The notes beneath the pieces were generated by a model, which was not told where the DNA came from, ran no database searches, and saw only the letters and a program-made list of their open reading frames with translations. Below, one piece after another: positions 17,066 to 25,269 of a stretch of DNA of 39,674 bases; the stretch's first letter is position 1; the number at the start of each line of letters is the position of its first letter. The DNA is from Verrucomicrobiota bacterium. GTDB taxonomy: Bacteria; Verrucomicrobiota; Verrucomicrobiia; Opitutales; Opitutaceae. The DNA lies in the NCBI GenBank assembly GCA_018239675.1, contig JAFEGX010000052.1:1-39674 (forward strand), read 5' to 3'. Position numbers and translations under genes: made by a program.

Positions 17066-18256
17066 CTAGAAGCTGATCTGCAGGCGGGTCACGAGGCGCC
17101 CGCCATCAAGCGCCGATCCCGGCACGGAGCCGTCCAGGTAGTTGACCGCGAGTTTGAAGTCGTCGCGCTTGATGAAGTAATTGAATCCCACGACATTCGT
17201 GCGGATCGTGTTGCCGCCGAGCGCCGTGTTCGGGTCGAACTCCTCGCGGCGAACCACGAGCTGGAGCATCTCCGGCACGACAAACCAGCCCGCCGTGGCC
17301 TGCCACCCCTCGGCGTCCAGCTGGCCCGCGGGAAAGCTGGTGGTCGGCTCGAAATGGCCGTGCAGGTATTCCGCGCCGAGGTCGAGCGGACCGTGGGTCC
17401 AGCCCGCATCCACGCCCGCCATGCGGCGCCGGCCGGTGAAGAGATTGCCCGCGAAGCCGAAGTCGCTCTTCGCGACGCCCACGTCGTCGGTCCACAGCCC
17501 ATCGATCCCGAGCACCACCTTGTCGGAGGCGTCGGACACGGGCGTGTACGCGAGGCGGACGGACTTCTGGAACTTGCCGTTGTCGTTGCCGCTGACATTC
17601 GCGCCGTTGCCGTTGGCCACGACGGCGAGGTAGCTGACCTTCTTGTCGAAGAGGTCCCCGCCCACGCTCATCGCCAGCTGCCGCCCGTCTGTCAGGCGGT
17701 CGCTGGCCAGCGAGCGCTCGATCGTGAGGGTCTTCGTGTCGCTGGCGAGCGCCTCGGCGCCGAACGCGGGCTTGAGCTGGCCGAACCGGACGTTCGCCTC
17801 GGGAAACTTCCGCCAGTTCAGGTAGATCTCGTTCGCGCGCGTGGTCTGGCCGGTGCCGGCGCCGAGCGTGTTGCCCTGCAGGTCGAGCTCGGCCTTGAAC
17901 TCGAAGTCGGTCGCGAAGCTGCCCGCGACGTAGATGCGGGCCCGGCGGAAGAAGAACCGGTCGCGCACGCCGTTCCAGCGCGGGTCCGACGTCCGGCCGA
18001 ACTCCGCTTGTCCCTGGAGAAATCCGCCGATGCTCAGCTTGGTCTCGCTCCCGCCCGGGGCGACCGCCACCGGCACCGCGGCGTCCTTGTGTCCCAGCTC
18101 CCGGCGCAGCTGCGCATTCTCCTGCGACAGGTTCTGGACCTGGAGCTCAAGCGCCTGGAGCCGCTCCTCGATGGTGGGCGCGGAGCGGGCGACCAGGCCG
18201 GAGGCCAGGGCGAGCAGGCTGCCGATGACGACGCGTGAGACGATGGGTCGATGCAT
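17066..18256 (-). CDS. OprP/OprO-type outer-membrane porin
   Basis: A 396-residue secreted beta-barrel protein of the phosphate-selective porin O/P family. It has a signal peptide (about 1-25, cleavage near ARSA), a short coiled coil (about 29-55, ERLQALELQVQNLSQENAQL), then barrel strands. Typical blocks are FFFRRARIYVAGSF, ANVRFGQLKPAFGAEALASD with TLTIERSL, and the terminal FNYFIKRDDFKLAVNYL; it ends in phenylalanine as barrels do. The family includes phosphate and pyrophosphate channels, but members also serve other anions, so the substrate cannot be assigned from sequence. It lies 32 bases behind another barrel gene and 15 bases before pckG, likely one operon. Confidence 0.88.
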   Translation of the reverse strand: MHRPIVSRVVIGSLLALASGLVARSAPTIEERLQALELQVQNLSQENAQLRRELGHKDAAVPVAVAPGGSETKLSIGGFLQGQAEFGRTSDPRWNGVRDRFFFRRARIYVAGSFATDFEFKAELDLQGNTLGAGTGQTTRANEIYLNWRKFPEANVRFGQLKPAFGAEALASDTKTLTIERSLASDRLTDGRQLAMSVGGDLFDKKVSYLAVVANGNGANVSGNDNGKFQKSVRLAYTPVSDASDKVVLGIDGLWTDDVGVAKSDFGFAGNLFTGRRRMAGVDAGWTHGPLDLGAEYLHGHFEPTTSFPAGQLDAEGWQATAGWFVVPEMLQLVVRREEFDPNTALGGNTIRTNVVGFNYFIKRDDFKLAVNYLDGSVPGSALDGGRLVTRLQISF

Positions 18257-18288
18257 GATGAACCAAGCTTGCTACCTTTTTGCCCGGG

Positions 18289-19044
18289 TCAGCGCAAGTA
18301 CTGCACCGCCACGTAGGCCAGCAGCGAGGCGCGTTCCTCAAAATGGTTGTGCAGTTCCCGGCCGACGGCCGCCAGCAGGACGCACGAGGGGTGAACCTTG
18401 ACCCGCACGCCGACATTGGCCGCCAGCTCGGTCCGGCCCAAACCCGCCGCCGCCTCGCCGTGCAGCTCGAACCCGAACTCCAGCCGCTCTCCCAGCTCCC
18501 GTCCTAGCGCGATGCCGTAGAGGTGCGACGAGGAGGACTTGCTGTGAAACACGGTGCCCAGCTCCACCGTCGCGATCCAGCCACCGCCCACCGGCCGCTG
18601 GATCTCCAGCGGCAGCTCGAAGGTCGTTTCATCCGGGGCAATCTCGAGGTCGATCGCCCTCGATCCCGGCGTGCGGAACTCGAACAGGGGTTCCGTGGCC
18701 AGGGACCAGCCCTGCTCGCCCTGATCATAGAACCGCCACTTCACCGCGATCGCGGAGTTGCCCCAGGCGTGCTTGGCGCTCCCGCCTTCCTCCCGCAGCG
18801 TCACGTGTCCGACCTCGTAGGTCAGCTGCACGCGGTCGGTGAGCCCGTAATTCAGGTCGAGGTGCGGCAGCTCCGTGACCGTCTCACCCGGGCGGTGCTC
18901 GGTCGTCCACGCGACGTTGGCCTCGATATGCCCCGCCTCCGGGGTGCCGGGATCGTTGGTCATGAACGGCGGGCCGCCCTGGGCCCAGAGGCCGAGGGGC
19001 AGCATCAGGCCGGCGAGTCCGGCCAGCAAACGGGGTGAACGCAT
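18289..19044 (-). CDS. predicted outer-membrane beta-barrel protein (transporter-like)
   Basis: A 251-residue secreted protein with a signal peptide (about 1-22, ending LGLWAQG). The mature part begins GGPPFMTNDPGTPEAGHIEAN, split here by one residue in comparison with relatives that read GPPFxTDDPxP. It then alternates hydrophobic and polar residues in short strands (PHLDLNYGLTDRVQLTYEV). This pattern matches small barrels annotated as transporter or phenol-degradation MetA-like; function is unknown. It is the first gene of a unit with the porin and pckG, right behind the 11-bp repeat operator. The predicted -10 ends only 6 bases before the ATG, so the mRNA may be leaderless. Confidence 0.7.
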   Translation of the reverse strand: MRSPRLLAGLAGLMLPLGLWAQGGPPFMTNDPGTPEAGHIEANVAWTTEHRPGETVTELPHLDLNYGLTDRVQLTYEVGHVTLREEGGSAKHAWGNSAIAVKWRFYDQGEQGWSLATEPLFEFRTPGSRAIDLEIAPDETTFELPLEIQRPVGGGWIATVELGTVFHSKSSSSHLYGIALGRELGERLEFGFELHGEAAAGLGRTELAANVGVRVKVHPSCVLLAAVGRELHNHFEERASLLAYVAVQYLR

Positions 19045-19050
19045 GCCGTC

Positions 19051-19094
19051 AGCCTAGGGTCCGTTTCTGAAGACGAACTGAAGACTGCCTGAAG
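19051..19094. promoter_or_regulatory. operator A: three CTGAAG repeats at 11-bp spacing
   Basis: CTGAAG occurs at 19067-19072, 19078-19083 and 19089-19094, exactly 11 bases apart, in the divergent region between the barrel/porin/pckG unit and the two-component system. Reading toward the barrel gene, the last TTCAG is followed by 10 bases and TAGGCT (19056-19051), a -10-like hexamer. The geometry (hexamer, 5-base spacer, tandem) is that of OmpR/PhoB/PmrA-family sites; PmrA boxes are CTTAAG-N5-CTTAAG. The site could also autoregulate the response regulator starting at 19171. Confidence 0.7.
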
Positions 19095-19170
19095 TTTTAT
19101 TTAGCCAATTTGCGCTCGCGCCGGGCGGCGCCAAGGCGTGTTGTCTAGCCGCAGCCAACCGTCTCGGCCC

Positions 19171-19836
19171 ATGAAAATCCTCGTCGTGGAAGATCAGCGC
19201 CGCCTCGGGCAATTCCTGAAGAAAGGCCTGTCGGAGCACAGCTACACGGTCACCTGGGTGCAGACCTGCCGCGAGGCGCGCGACGCGCTGTGCGAGACCC
19301 ACTACGACGGCATCATCCTCGACCTCGGCCTGCCGGACGGCGATGGCCTGGACCTGCTGCGGGAGTGGCGCAAAAGCGGGTTCAACGAGCCGGTGCTGAT
19401 CCTGAGCGCCCGCGACGCGGTGCAGGACCGGGTCCAGGGACTCGATCTCGGCGCCGACGACTACCTGCCGAAGCCGTTCAGCCTCGAGGAACTGCTGGCC
19501 CGGATCCGCTCGCTGCTCCGGCGGCAGGCCAGCACGAAGGAGACCGTCCTCGAGCATCGCGCGATCCGGCTCGATCTGCTCGCGCGCACCGTGACGCAGA
19601 ACGGGCAGGCGGTCGAGATGACGAGCCGCGAGTTCGCGCTGCTCGAGGTCTTTCTCCAGAATCCCGGCCGCGTGCTGCCGCGCACGCTGATCTGCGAGAA
19701 GATCTGGGAGACCAACTACGACATCGATACGAACCTGCTCGACGTGTACATGAGCAAGCTGCGGATGAAGCTGGAGGCCGATCCGGCCAAGCCGCTGTTC
19801 CGCACGTTGCGCGGTGTCGGCTACCAGCTGCTATGA
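19171..19836 (+). CDS. OmpR/PhoB-family response regulator (CusR/QseB class)
   Basis: A 221-residue transcription factor. The receiver domain (1-115) has the acidic pocket Glu7/Asp8, the phosphoacceptor Asp51 in GIILDLGLPDGDG and the lysine in DDYLPKPF. The winged-helix domain (about 130-221) has MTSREFALLEVFLQNPGRVL, TNLLDVYMSKLRMKL and the closing FRTLRGVGYQL. The start at 19171 (MKILVVED) is preferred over an upstream ATG at 19138. By sequence it is closer to CusR/CopR/QseB than to PhoB. Its stop overlaps the kinase gene (ATGA, 19833). As the only DNA-binding response regulator in the window and next to operator A, it is the best candidate for the protein that reads the four CTGAA-repeat operators. 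Confidence 0.93.
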   Translation: MKILVVEDQRRLGQFLKKGLSEHSYTVTWVQTCREARDALCETHYDGIILDLGLPDGDGLDLLREWRKSGFNEPVLILSARDAVQDRVQGLDLGADDYLPKPFSLEELLARIRSLLRRQASTKETVLEHRAIRLDLLARTVTQNGQAVEMTSREFALLEVFLQNPGRVLPRTLICEKIWETNYDIDTNLLDVYMSKLRMKLEADPAKPLFRTLRGVGYQLL

Positions 19837-21293
19837 AGTCGGTCGGCTTCCGGATCGCGTTCTGGTACGCCCTGGCCTCGCTGCTCACCCTCGGGTGCTT
19901 CTTCAGCATCGGCCGGTATCTCGTCGAGCAGCACATCGTGCACTCCCTCGACGTCGGCATCGCCGCCGAGCACGAGCAGGTGCGGCGGCGCCTGGGCAGC
20001 GACTTCGAGTCCCTCACGCCCGCGCAGGTGCGCGAGCGCCTGCAGCCGTTCGCCTCCGTGCGCTTCGGCATCGAGCTCTACGACGCGCAGGGCCGCGCCG
20101 TGTACCACTCGCGCAACCTCGGCAACGTCCCGATCCCCGGGGTGCCCATGGAGGGCAGCCTGGTCTCCAGCTGGCTCAACCGCGTCTTCCGCAGCGTGCG
20201 CGCCGGGCAGGACTCGCCCGCGCTCGCCGACCGCAGCTACAACGCGCTCGTCGGCGACCTCGGCGAGATGCGCATCGGCGAGTTCGCCGTCGGCTCGCTC
20301 ACCCTGCGCGTCGCCGTCGGCAAGGAGCAGGTGCGGGGCCTCATCAACGCCTACCAGGAGGTCTTCTACATCCTCCTCGCCCTGATGGTGGTCGTCAGCA
20401 GCGCGATCGGCTACATCCTCAGCCGCATCCTGCTGCGCCCGCTCCGCCTCATCCAGGCCACCGCCACGCACATCGGCTCCGACAACCTGAGCGAGCGCAT
20501 CCCGGTCTCGTCGGTCGACGACGAGCTCTCGAACCTCGCCCGCCTGCTCAACCAGATGTTCGAGCGGCTCGAGTCGTCCTTCAAGCAGGTCCACCGCTTT
20601 GCCGCCGAGGCCTCGCACGAGCTCAAGACCCCGCTCTCGCTCATGCGGCTGCAGACCGAGAAGATGCTGCTGGAGGGCGGGCTGAGCCCCGCACAGGAGG
20701 ATTCCCTCCAGGTCGTGATCGAGGAGATCAACCGGCTCAACCGCTTCATCGAGGAGCTCCTGTTCCTCTGCCGCGCCGAGGCCGACGCGGTCACGCTGGA
20801 GCGCCGGCCCCAGAACCCGCGCGCCTTTCTCGATGGGTTCTTCCTGGACGCCCATGTGCTGGCCGACAGCCGGAACGTCCGCCTGGCCAGCGAATGCCAG
20901 GGCGGCGGGCTGGTCGCCTTCGACCCGCGGTGGCTGCGCCAGGTGCTGCTCAATCTGCTGTCGAACGCGCTGAACTACACGCCCGCCGGGAAGTGCGTGA
21001 CGATCACCTCGGCGTTCACGCCGGACGCCTGGCGGGTCGCGGTGCAGGACGAGGGCCCGGGCGTCCCGGCCGCGCAGCGCGAGCGGATCTTTGACCGGTT
21101 TGTGCGCCTGGAGCACGAGGGCCAGCACGACAAGGGCACCGGCCTGGGCCTCGCGATCTGCCGCAGCATCGTCACGCTGCACCACGGCCGGATCTGGGCC
21201 GAGGAGGGCGCCGGCGGCCGCGGCCTGCGGGTCGTGATGGAGCTGCCCCGGGTCGCCGCCCCCGCCGAGCCGGCGGCGGCGCCGGCTGGATAG
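19833..21293 (+). CDS. membrane sensor histidine kinase (CusS-like)
   Basis: A 486-residue inner-membrane kinase. TM1 is about 7-29, a periplasmic sensor domain about 30-175, TM2 about 178-200, and HAMP about 200-250 (RILLRPLRLIQATATHI). The HisKA helix has the phosphorylated His262 in FAAEASHELKTPLSL. The HATPase domain (about 370-475) has NLLSNALNYTP, DEGPGVP, IFDRFVRL and GTGLGLAICRSI. The HAMP/HisKA spacing and the RFAAEASHELKTPL block match heavy-metal-sensor type kinases (CusS, CopS, QseC, TctE class); there is no PAS domain as in PhoR. The ligand is unknown. Periplasmic binding proteins encoded immediately downstream could present it. Confidence 0.93.
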   Translation: MKSVGFRIAFWYALASLLTLGCFFSIGRYLVEQHIVHSLDVGIAAEHEQVRRRLGSDFESLTPAQVRERLQPFASVRFGIELYDAQGRAVYHSRNLGNVPIPGVPMEGSLVSSWLNRVFRSVRAGQDSPALADRSYNALVGDLGEMRIGEFAVGSLTLRVAVGKEQVRGLINAYQEVFYILLALMVVVSSAIGYILSRILLRPLRLIQATATHIGSDNLSERIPVSSVDDELSNLARLLNQMFERLESSFKQVHRFAAEASHELKTPLSLMRLQTEKMLLEGGLSPAQEDSLQVVIEEINRLNRFIEELLFLCRAEADAVTLERRPQNPRAFLDGFFLDAHVLADSRNVRLASECQGGGLVAFDPRWLRQVLLNLLSNALNYTPAGKCVTITSAFTPDAWRVAVQDEGPGVPAAQRERIFDRFVRLEHEGQHDKGTGLGLAICRSIVTLHHGRIWAEEGAGGRGLRVVMELPRVAAPAEPAAAPAG

Positions 21294-21296
21294 AAA

Positions 21297-21339
21297 TTCG
21301 GCGGACATTCAGGTTGGATTCAGGAAGCGCTGGCAGAGT
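21297..21339 (+). promoter_or_regulatory. operator B: TTCGG/TTCAG/TTCAG repeats at 11-bp spacing
   Basis: TTCGG (21297-21301), TTCAG (21308-21312) and TTCAG (21319-21323) are spaced exactly 11 bases, directly after the kinase stop. Read on the minus strand they are CTGAAT, CTGAAT and a degenerate CCGAAT. After the last copy come 10 bases and CAGAGT (21334-21339) as a weak -10. It would drive the PstS-like/double PstS-like/methyltransferase unit from 21386. Confidence 0.62.
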
Positions 21340-21385
21340 GCCGGCCCGGACGGGATTACCCCGGCCGCAGTTTCACCCCTTCCCC

Positions 21386-22504
21386 ATGAATCCCTCCACC
21401 CTGCCGTGGCGCGCGCCACTGGTTGCGCTCGCCGGCCTTGCCCTCGTCCTCCCCGGCTTCGGCCGCGATCTGCCCACGAAGCCGACCCACGCCCAGACCG
21501 AGCTCTGGAAGGAACAGGGGCGCGACCTGCCGACGCCCGAGCTGCTGCAGCCGGAAGTCGACGCCAGCCTGCCGGCCTTTCAGCCCGCCCACGACCGCCA
21601 GCTGGCCGGCCACCTGCGCGGCGCGGCGTCGGACGTGCTGGCCGACCTCACCAAGCGCTGGGCCGCGGAGTTCCGGAAATTTTACCCGAACGTCATCATC
21701 GACGTGCCGCCGCCGTACGCCGGCAGCCTTGGGGCGATCGAGCTCATCAAGGGCGGCATCGATTTTGTCGCCGTCTCGCGCGAGTTGAAGCCCACCGACG
21801 TCTCCGGGTTTCGGCAGCGGTTCGGCTACGACCCCACCAGCCTGCCGATCTCCGGCGGCACGTGGCGGCACTTCGGCTTCCTCGACTCGGTGGTGTTCTT
21901 CGTCCACCCCGACAATCCCCTCCGCCAACTGAGCTTCACCCAGCTGGATGCCCTGCTGTCGTCGACGCGCCTCCGCGGGGGCCCGCCGATCACGAAGTGG
22001 GGCCAGCTCGGCCTGACCGGTGAATGGGCCGACCAGCCGATCCACGTCTGGGCGGTCAAGCCGTGGAACGGCTTCGAGGAATTCGTCCGCCAGCGGGTCC
22101 TCAGCGTCGGTCCGCGCCGCGGCGAGTGGCGACCCGACCTGAACTTCGTCGAGACGGTCTTCCCGGTCTCGCCGGCCGTCGCGGCCGACCGCTACGCCCT
22201 GGGTTACGCCGGCCTGGCCTACGTCGGCGACGGCGTGAAGCTGCTGGCCCTGTCCGGCGAAGCGGGCGCCCCGGCCGTCCTGCCTGATTACGAGGAGGTG
22301 GCACGGGCCGCGTATCCGCTCAGCCGCCTCGTTTACCTCAATGTCAACCGGGCCCCGGGCAAGCGCCTGAATCCGGCGCTCGAGGAGTTCGCCCGCTTCA
22401 TCCTCAGCCGCGAGGGCCAGCAGGTCGTGCGCGGCCAGGCCATCTTCCTCCCGCTGCGCAGTGGGCAGGCCGCCGCCTCGCGCGCGCAGCTGGCCGGGCC
22501 ATGA
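21386..22504 (+). CDS. PstS-like periplasmic binding protein 1
   Basis: A 372-residue secreted protein with a signal peptide (about 1-26, no lipobox Cys) and a type-II periplasmic binding fold of the PstS/PBP-like-2 family. Visible blocks: LTKRWAAEFRKFYPNVIIDV, FVAVSREL, the shared signature KWGQLGLTGEWADQPIHVW, and the C-terminal block LNPALEEFARFILSREGQQVV ending in FLPL (that run is split here across motifs). Where PstS has its Ser-Gly-Thr phosphate loop this protein reads AVKPWNGFEEF, so phosphate binding is doubtful. A spacer of about 45 residues precedes the fold. It follows operator B and overlaps the next gene (ATGA, 22501). No permease genes are near. Confidence 0.82.
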   Translation: MNPSTLPWRAPLVALAGLALVLPGFGRDLPTKPTHAQTELWKEQGRDLPTPELLQPEVDASLPAFQPAHDRQLAGHLRGAASDVLADLTKRWAAEFRKFYPNVIIDVPPPYAGSLGAIELIKGGIDFVAVSRELKPTDVSGFRQRFGYDPTSLPISGGTWRHFGFLDSVVFFVHPDNPLRQLSFTQLDALLSSTRLRGGPPITKWGQLGLTGEWADQPIHVWAVKPWNGFEEFVRQRVLSVGPRRGEWRPDLNFVETVFPVSPAVAADRYALGYAGLAYVGDGVKLLALSGEAGAPAVLPDYEEVARAAYPLSRLVYLNVNRAPGKRLNPALEEFARFILSREGQQVVRGQAIFLPLRSGQAAASRAQLAGP

Positions 22505-24432
22505 GCGCGCGCCGGTGCCTCGGTTTCCTGGCGAGTGTCCTCGCGGTCCCGCTGTTCGGTGCCGGGACGGCCGATCCGGCGCTGCCCGACTACCACGCCG
22601 AACAGGTGGTCGGCGGCGGGTTGAACAGCGTCGGCGATGACGCGCTCGCCCCGTTGATGGAGGCGTGGCTGAAGGCGTTCCAGGCCCACCAGCCCGCGGT
22701 CACGCGCGGCGAACGCTGGCACCATCCCGGAGGCGCCGCCGCCATGGGCGCCCTGATGCTCGAGGTCACCGACGTGGCGCCGCTCGGCCGCGACTTCTGG
22801 CCCGCCGAGCTCGCCCCGTACGGTCACCAGTTCAAGGGCGACATGATGCGGGAGCCGTTCGTCGTCCGCGTGGGCACCGGCAGTTTCCAGCCGGCCGCGC
22901 AGGCCGGCGCCCTCGCGGTGTACGTCAACGCCGCCAATCCCCTCTCCCACCTCTCGCTCTCCCAGCTCGACGCGGTGTTCGGCGCCGCCCGCCGCCGCGG
23001 CGCGCCGGCCGCGGTCACCACCTGGGGTCAGCTGGGCTTGACGGGCGACTGGGCCGATCGGCCGGTCGTCATCGTCGCGCCGCCCGACTACTCCACGCCC
23101 ACGCTGCAGTTCCAACACCGGGTGCTGCTCGACGGCCCGTGGTGCGCGGCGGTCGAGACCGAGAAGACGCCGGCCGATGTGCTGGCGCGGGTGACGCGGG
23201 TCCCGGGGGCGATCGGCCTTGCGGGATTCCTGCCGGGCACCGGAGTGCGTCCGCTGGCGCTCGGGGAATCCGCGTCCGGCCCGTTTGTCACGGCATCGGA
23301 CGCCACGGTGGCCGACCGGACCTACCCGCTCGTCCGCCCGCTCTATCTGGCCATGAACCGCCGGCCCGGGGCGCCGCTGCCGGCGAAGACCCGGGAGTTC
23401 GTGTCGTTCGTCCTGAGCCGTGAGGGTCAGGCCATCCTCGCGGCCTATCCGCATTTTTTCCCGCTCGACGCCAAGGCCGCCGCCGTGGAGCGCGCCTGGC
23501 TCGACGGCTACCTGGCGCCGCTCGACCCGCGGCTGCCCGCCTACCAGACAACCGGCCCGGTCAGCGGACCAATCTCCAATGTCGGCAGCGACGGGATGCA
23601 GTCGCTCGTCGAGTCCTGGATGCGCGCCTTCTGCCGGATTCATCCCGGCGTGCACAAGGGCGACCGGTGGTCCCACGAGGGCACGCTCAACGGCTTCCAG
23701 GCGCTGCTCGCGGGCGAAACGGATCTCGCCCCGATGGGGCGCGAGCTCTGGCCCGGGGAGAAGGTCATCTACCAGGCGGTGCGCGGGCAGCCGGCGCCGC
23801 TCGAGATTCGCGTGGCGCGGGGCGGGTTCAACACCCCGCAGCGCACGACGGCCCAGGCGATCTTCGTCCACGCCGGCAACCCGCTGCGCGGGCTCACCGT
23901 GGCGCAGGTTGAGGCCGTGTTCCGCCGCGACCGGCCGTTGACGCGCTGGGGTCAGCTCGGCCTGACGGGCGCGTGGGCCGAGCGCCCGATCCGCGTCTAC
24001 CTGCCGACGCGGGTGACCCCCAACGCGATGTCGCTGCAGCTGAGCGTATTGCACGGGGCGCCCTGGCGCACGGATCTCACGGAGGGCGGCGCGGCCGAGA
24101 TCGCGGCCGCCATGGCGCGCGACGAGGACGCCATCGGCTTCGGCGGATTCGAGGACGGCGGGCCCGGCCTGCGCGCGGTGCCGCTCGCGGCCGAGGACGG
24201 CGGTGCATTCGTGACGGGAACCGCCGCCACCGTCGCGAGCGGCGAATATCCCCTGACCCGCTACATGTACATCCGGCTGAATCGCGCGCCCGGCGAAAAG
24301 CTCGCCCCGCAGGTGAGGGAGTTTCTGCGCTTCATCCTCAGCCGCGACGGGCAGGCGTTCATCCCGACCTCGGCGTATTTCCCGTTGCGGGCCGACGAGG
24401 CCGCGGTCGAATTGGCCAAACTTGAACGATGA
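22501..24432 (+). CDS. tandem double PstS-like binding protein
   Basis: A 643-residue secreted protein containing two complete PstS-like folds in one chain: domain 1 about residues 24-335 and domain 2 about 343-640, after a signal peptide (about 1-21). Each half repeats the same landmarks: an entry LPDYHAEQVVGGG / LPAYQTTGPVSGP, DVAPLGRDFWP / DLAPMGRELWP, TTWGQLGLTGDWADRP / TRWGQLGLTGAWAERP, and a closing EFVSFVLSREGQ / EFLRFILSRDGQ. The phosphate-loop positions read PPDYSTPTLQF and PTRVTPNAMSL, so neither keeps SGT. The two halves are clearly diverged, so the fusion is not recent. It is translationally coupled to both neighbours by ATGA overlaps. Confidence 0.85.
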   Translation: MSARRCLGFLASVLAVPLFGAGTADPALPDYHAEQVVGGGLNSVGDDALAPLMEAWLKAFQAHQPAVTRGERWHHPGGAAAMGALMLEVTDVAPLGRDFWPAELAPYGHQFKGDMMREPFVVRVGTGSFQPAAQAGALAVYVNAANPLSHLSLSQLDAVFGAARRRGAPAAVTTWGQLGLTGDWADRPVVIVAPPDYSTPTLQFQHRVLLDGPWCAAVETEKTPADVLARVTRVPGAIGLAGFLPGTGVRPLALGESASGPFVTASDATVADRTYPLVRPLYLAMNRRPGAPLPAKTREFVSFVLSREGQAILAAYPHFFPLDAKAAAVERAWLDGYLAPLDPRLPAYQTTGPVSGPISNVGSDGMQSLVESWMRAFCRIHPGVHKGDRWSHEGTLNGFQALLAGETDLAPMGRELWPGEKVIYQAVRGQPAPLEIRVARGGFNTPQRTTAQAIFVHAGNPLRGLTVAQVEAVFRRDRPLTRWGQLGLTGAWAERPIRVYLPTRVTPNAMSLQLSVLHGAPWRTDLTEGGAAEIAAAMARDEDAIGFGGFEDGGPGLRAVPLAAEDGGAFVTGTAATVASGEYPLTRYMYIRLNRAPGEKLAPQVREFLRFILSRDGQAFIPTSAYFPLRADEAAVELAKLER

Positions 24433-25241
24433 GCGACACCCGCGACTTTGCGGTGAACCTGGCCCGCTTCACCGGCTTTGCCGGCCACTATGACCGGTGC
24501 CGGCCGGGCCCACCTGAGGACCTCGCCCAGCTCGCCGCACACGCCACCGGCCAGGTCAGGCCGCGGCTGGTGGTGGACCTCGGAAGCGGCACGGGATTGT
24601 CCACGCGCTACTGGGCGCCGCGGGCGGATCGCGTGGTCGGCGTCGAGCCGACCGCCGACATGCGCCAACAGGCGCGCGCCGGGACCACTGCTGCGAATGT
24701 GGAATACAGCGAGGGCTTCTCGCACCGGACCGGACTGCCGGACCACGCGGCCGACGTGGTGTGCTGCATGCAGGCCCTGCACTGGATGGAGCCCGGCTCA
24801 ACCTTCGCCGAGGCCGTCCGGATCCTGCGGCCCGGCGGCGTCTTTCTCTCCTGCGACTACGATTGGCCGCCGGTCACGGCGTCGTGGGAGGCCGACGCGG
24901 CGTTCGAGGCGTGCATCGAGACGGGACGCCGGCTCGAGCGGGAGCGCAAGGTCGATGCCGGCCTGAGGCACTGGCCCAAGTCCGGCCACCTGGAACGCAT
25001 GCAGGCGTCCGGCCGGTTCCGGCAGGTCCGCGAGGTGGTCCTGCACCATTGGGACGATGGCGATGCCGAGCGCCTGGTCGGGCTGATGCTGAGCCAAGGT
25101 TACGCCGTCGCGCTGCTGCGCGCGGGCAGCACCGAGGAGGAGCTGGGCCTCACGCGCCTGCGTGCGACGGCGGCGCGCACCCTCGGCGACCAGCCCCGCC
25201 CGTTCCTCTGGAGCGCCCGGGTGCGGCTCGGCCTCGCGTGA
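24429..25241 (+). CDS. class I SAM-dependent methyltransferase
   Basis: A 270-residue cytosolic protein of the methyltransferase-11 type. SAM-binding motif I is VVDLGSGTGLSTRYW, followed by VVGVEPTADM (acidic loop), ADVVCCMQALHWME and ILRPGGVFLSCDYDW. The substrate is not predictable; the same subfamily contains quinone/lipid-type and small-molecule enzymes. It is the last gene of the unit behind operator B, overlapping the double binding protein (ATGA, 24429). It ends 28 bases before a convergent gene. Confidence 0.85.
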   Translation: MSDTRDFAVNLARFTGFAGHYDRCRPGPPEDLAQLAAHATGQVRPRLVVDLGSGTGLSTRYWAPRADRVVGVEPTADMRQQARAGTTAANVEYSEGFSHRTGLPDHAADVVCCMQALHWMEPGSTFAEAVRILRPGGVFLSCDYDWPPVTASWEADAAFEACIETGRRLERERKVDAGLRHWPKSGHLERMQASGRFRQVREVVLHHWDDGDAERLVGLMLSQGYAVALLRAGSTEEELGLTRLRATAARTLGDQPRPFLWSARVRLGLA

Positions 25242-25269
25242 GGTGGGCCGGCACGACGCGGGCACATCG

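Noticed and set aside
19171..21293. Naming the two-component system PhoB-PhoR
   Set aside because: The kinase has no PAS domain and its HAMP/HisKA region and the regulator look like CusS/CusR or QseC/QseB. Context with PstS-like genes alone is not enough.
21386..22504. Calling the binding proteins pstS
   Set aside because: Most lack the phosphate loop and no pst permease is present, so the symbol would overstate function.
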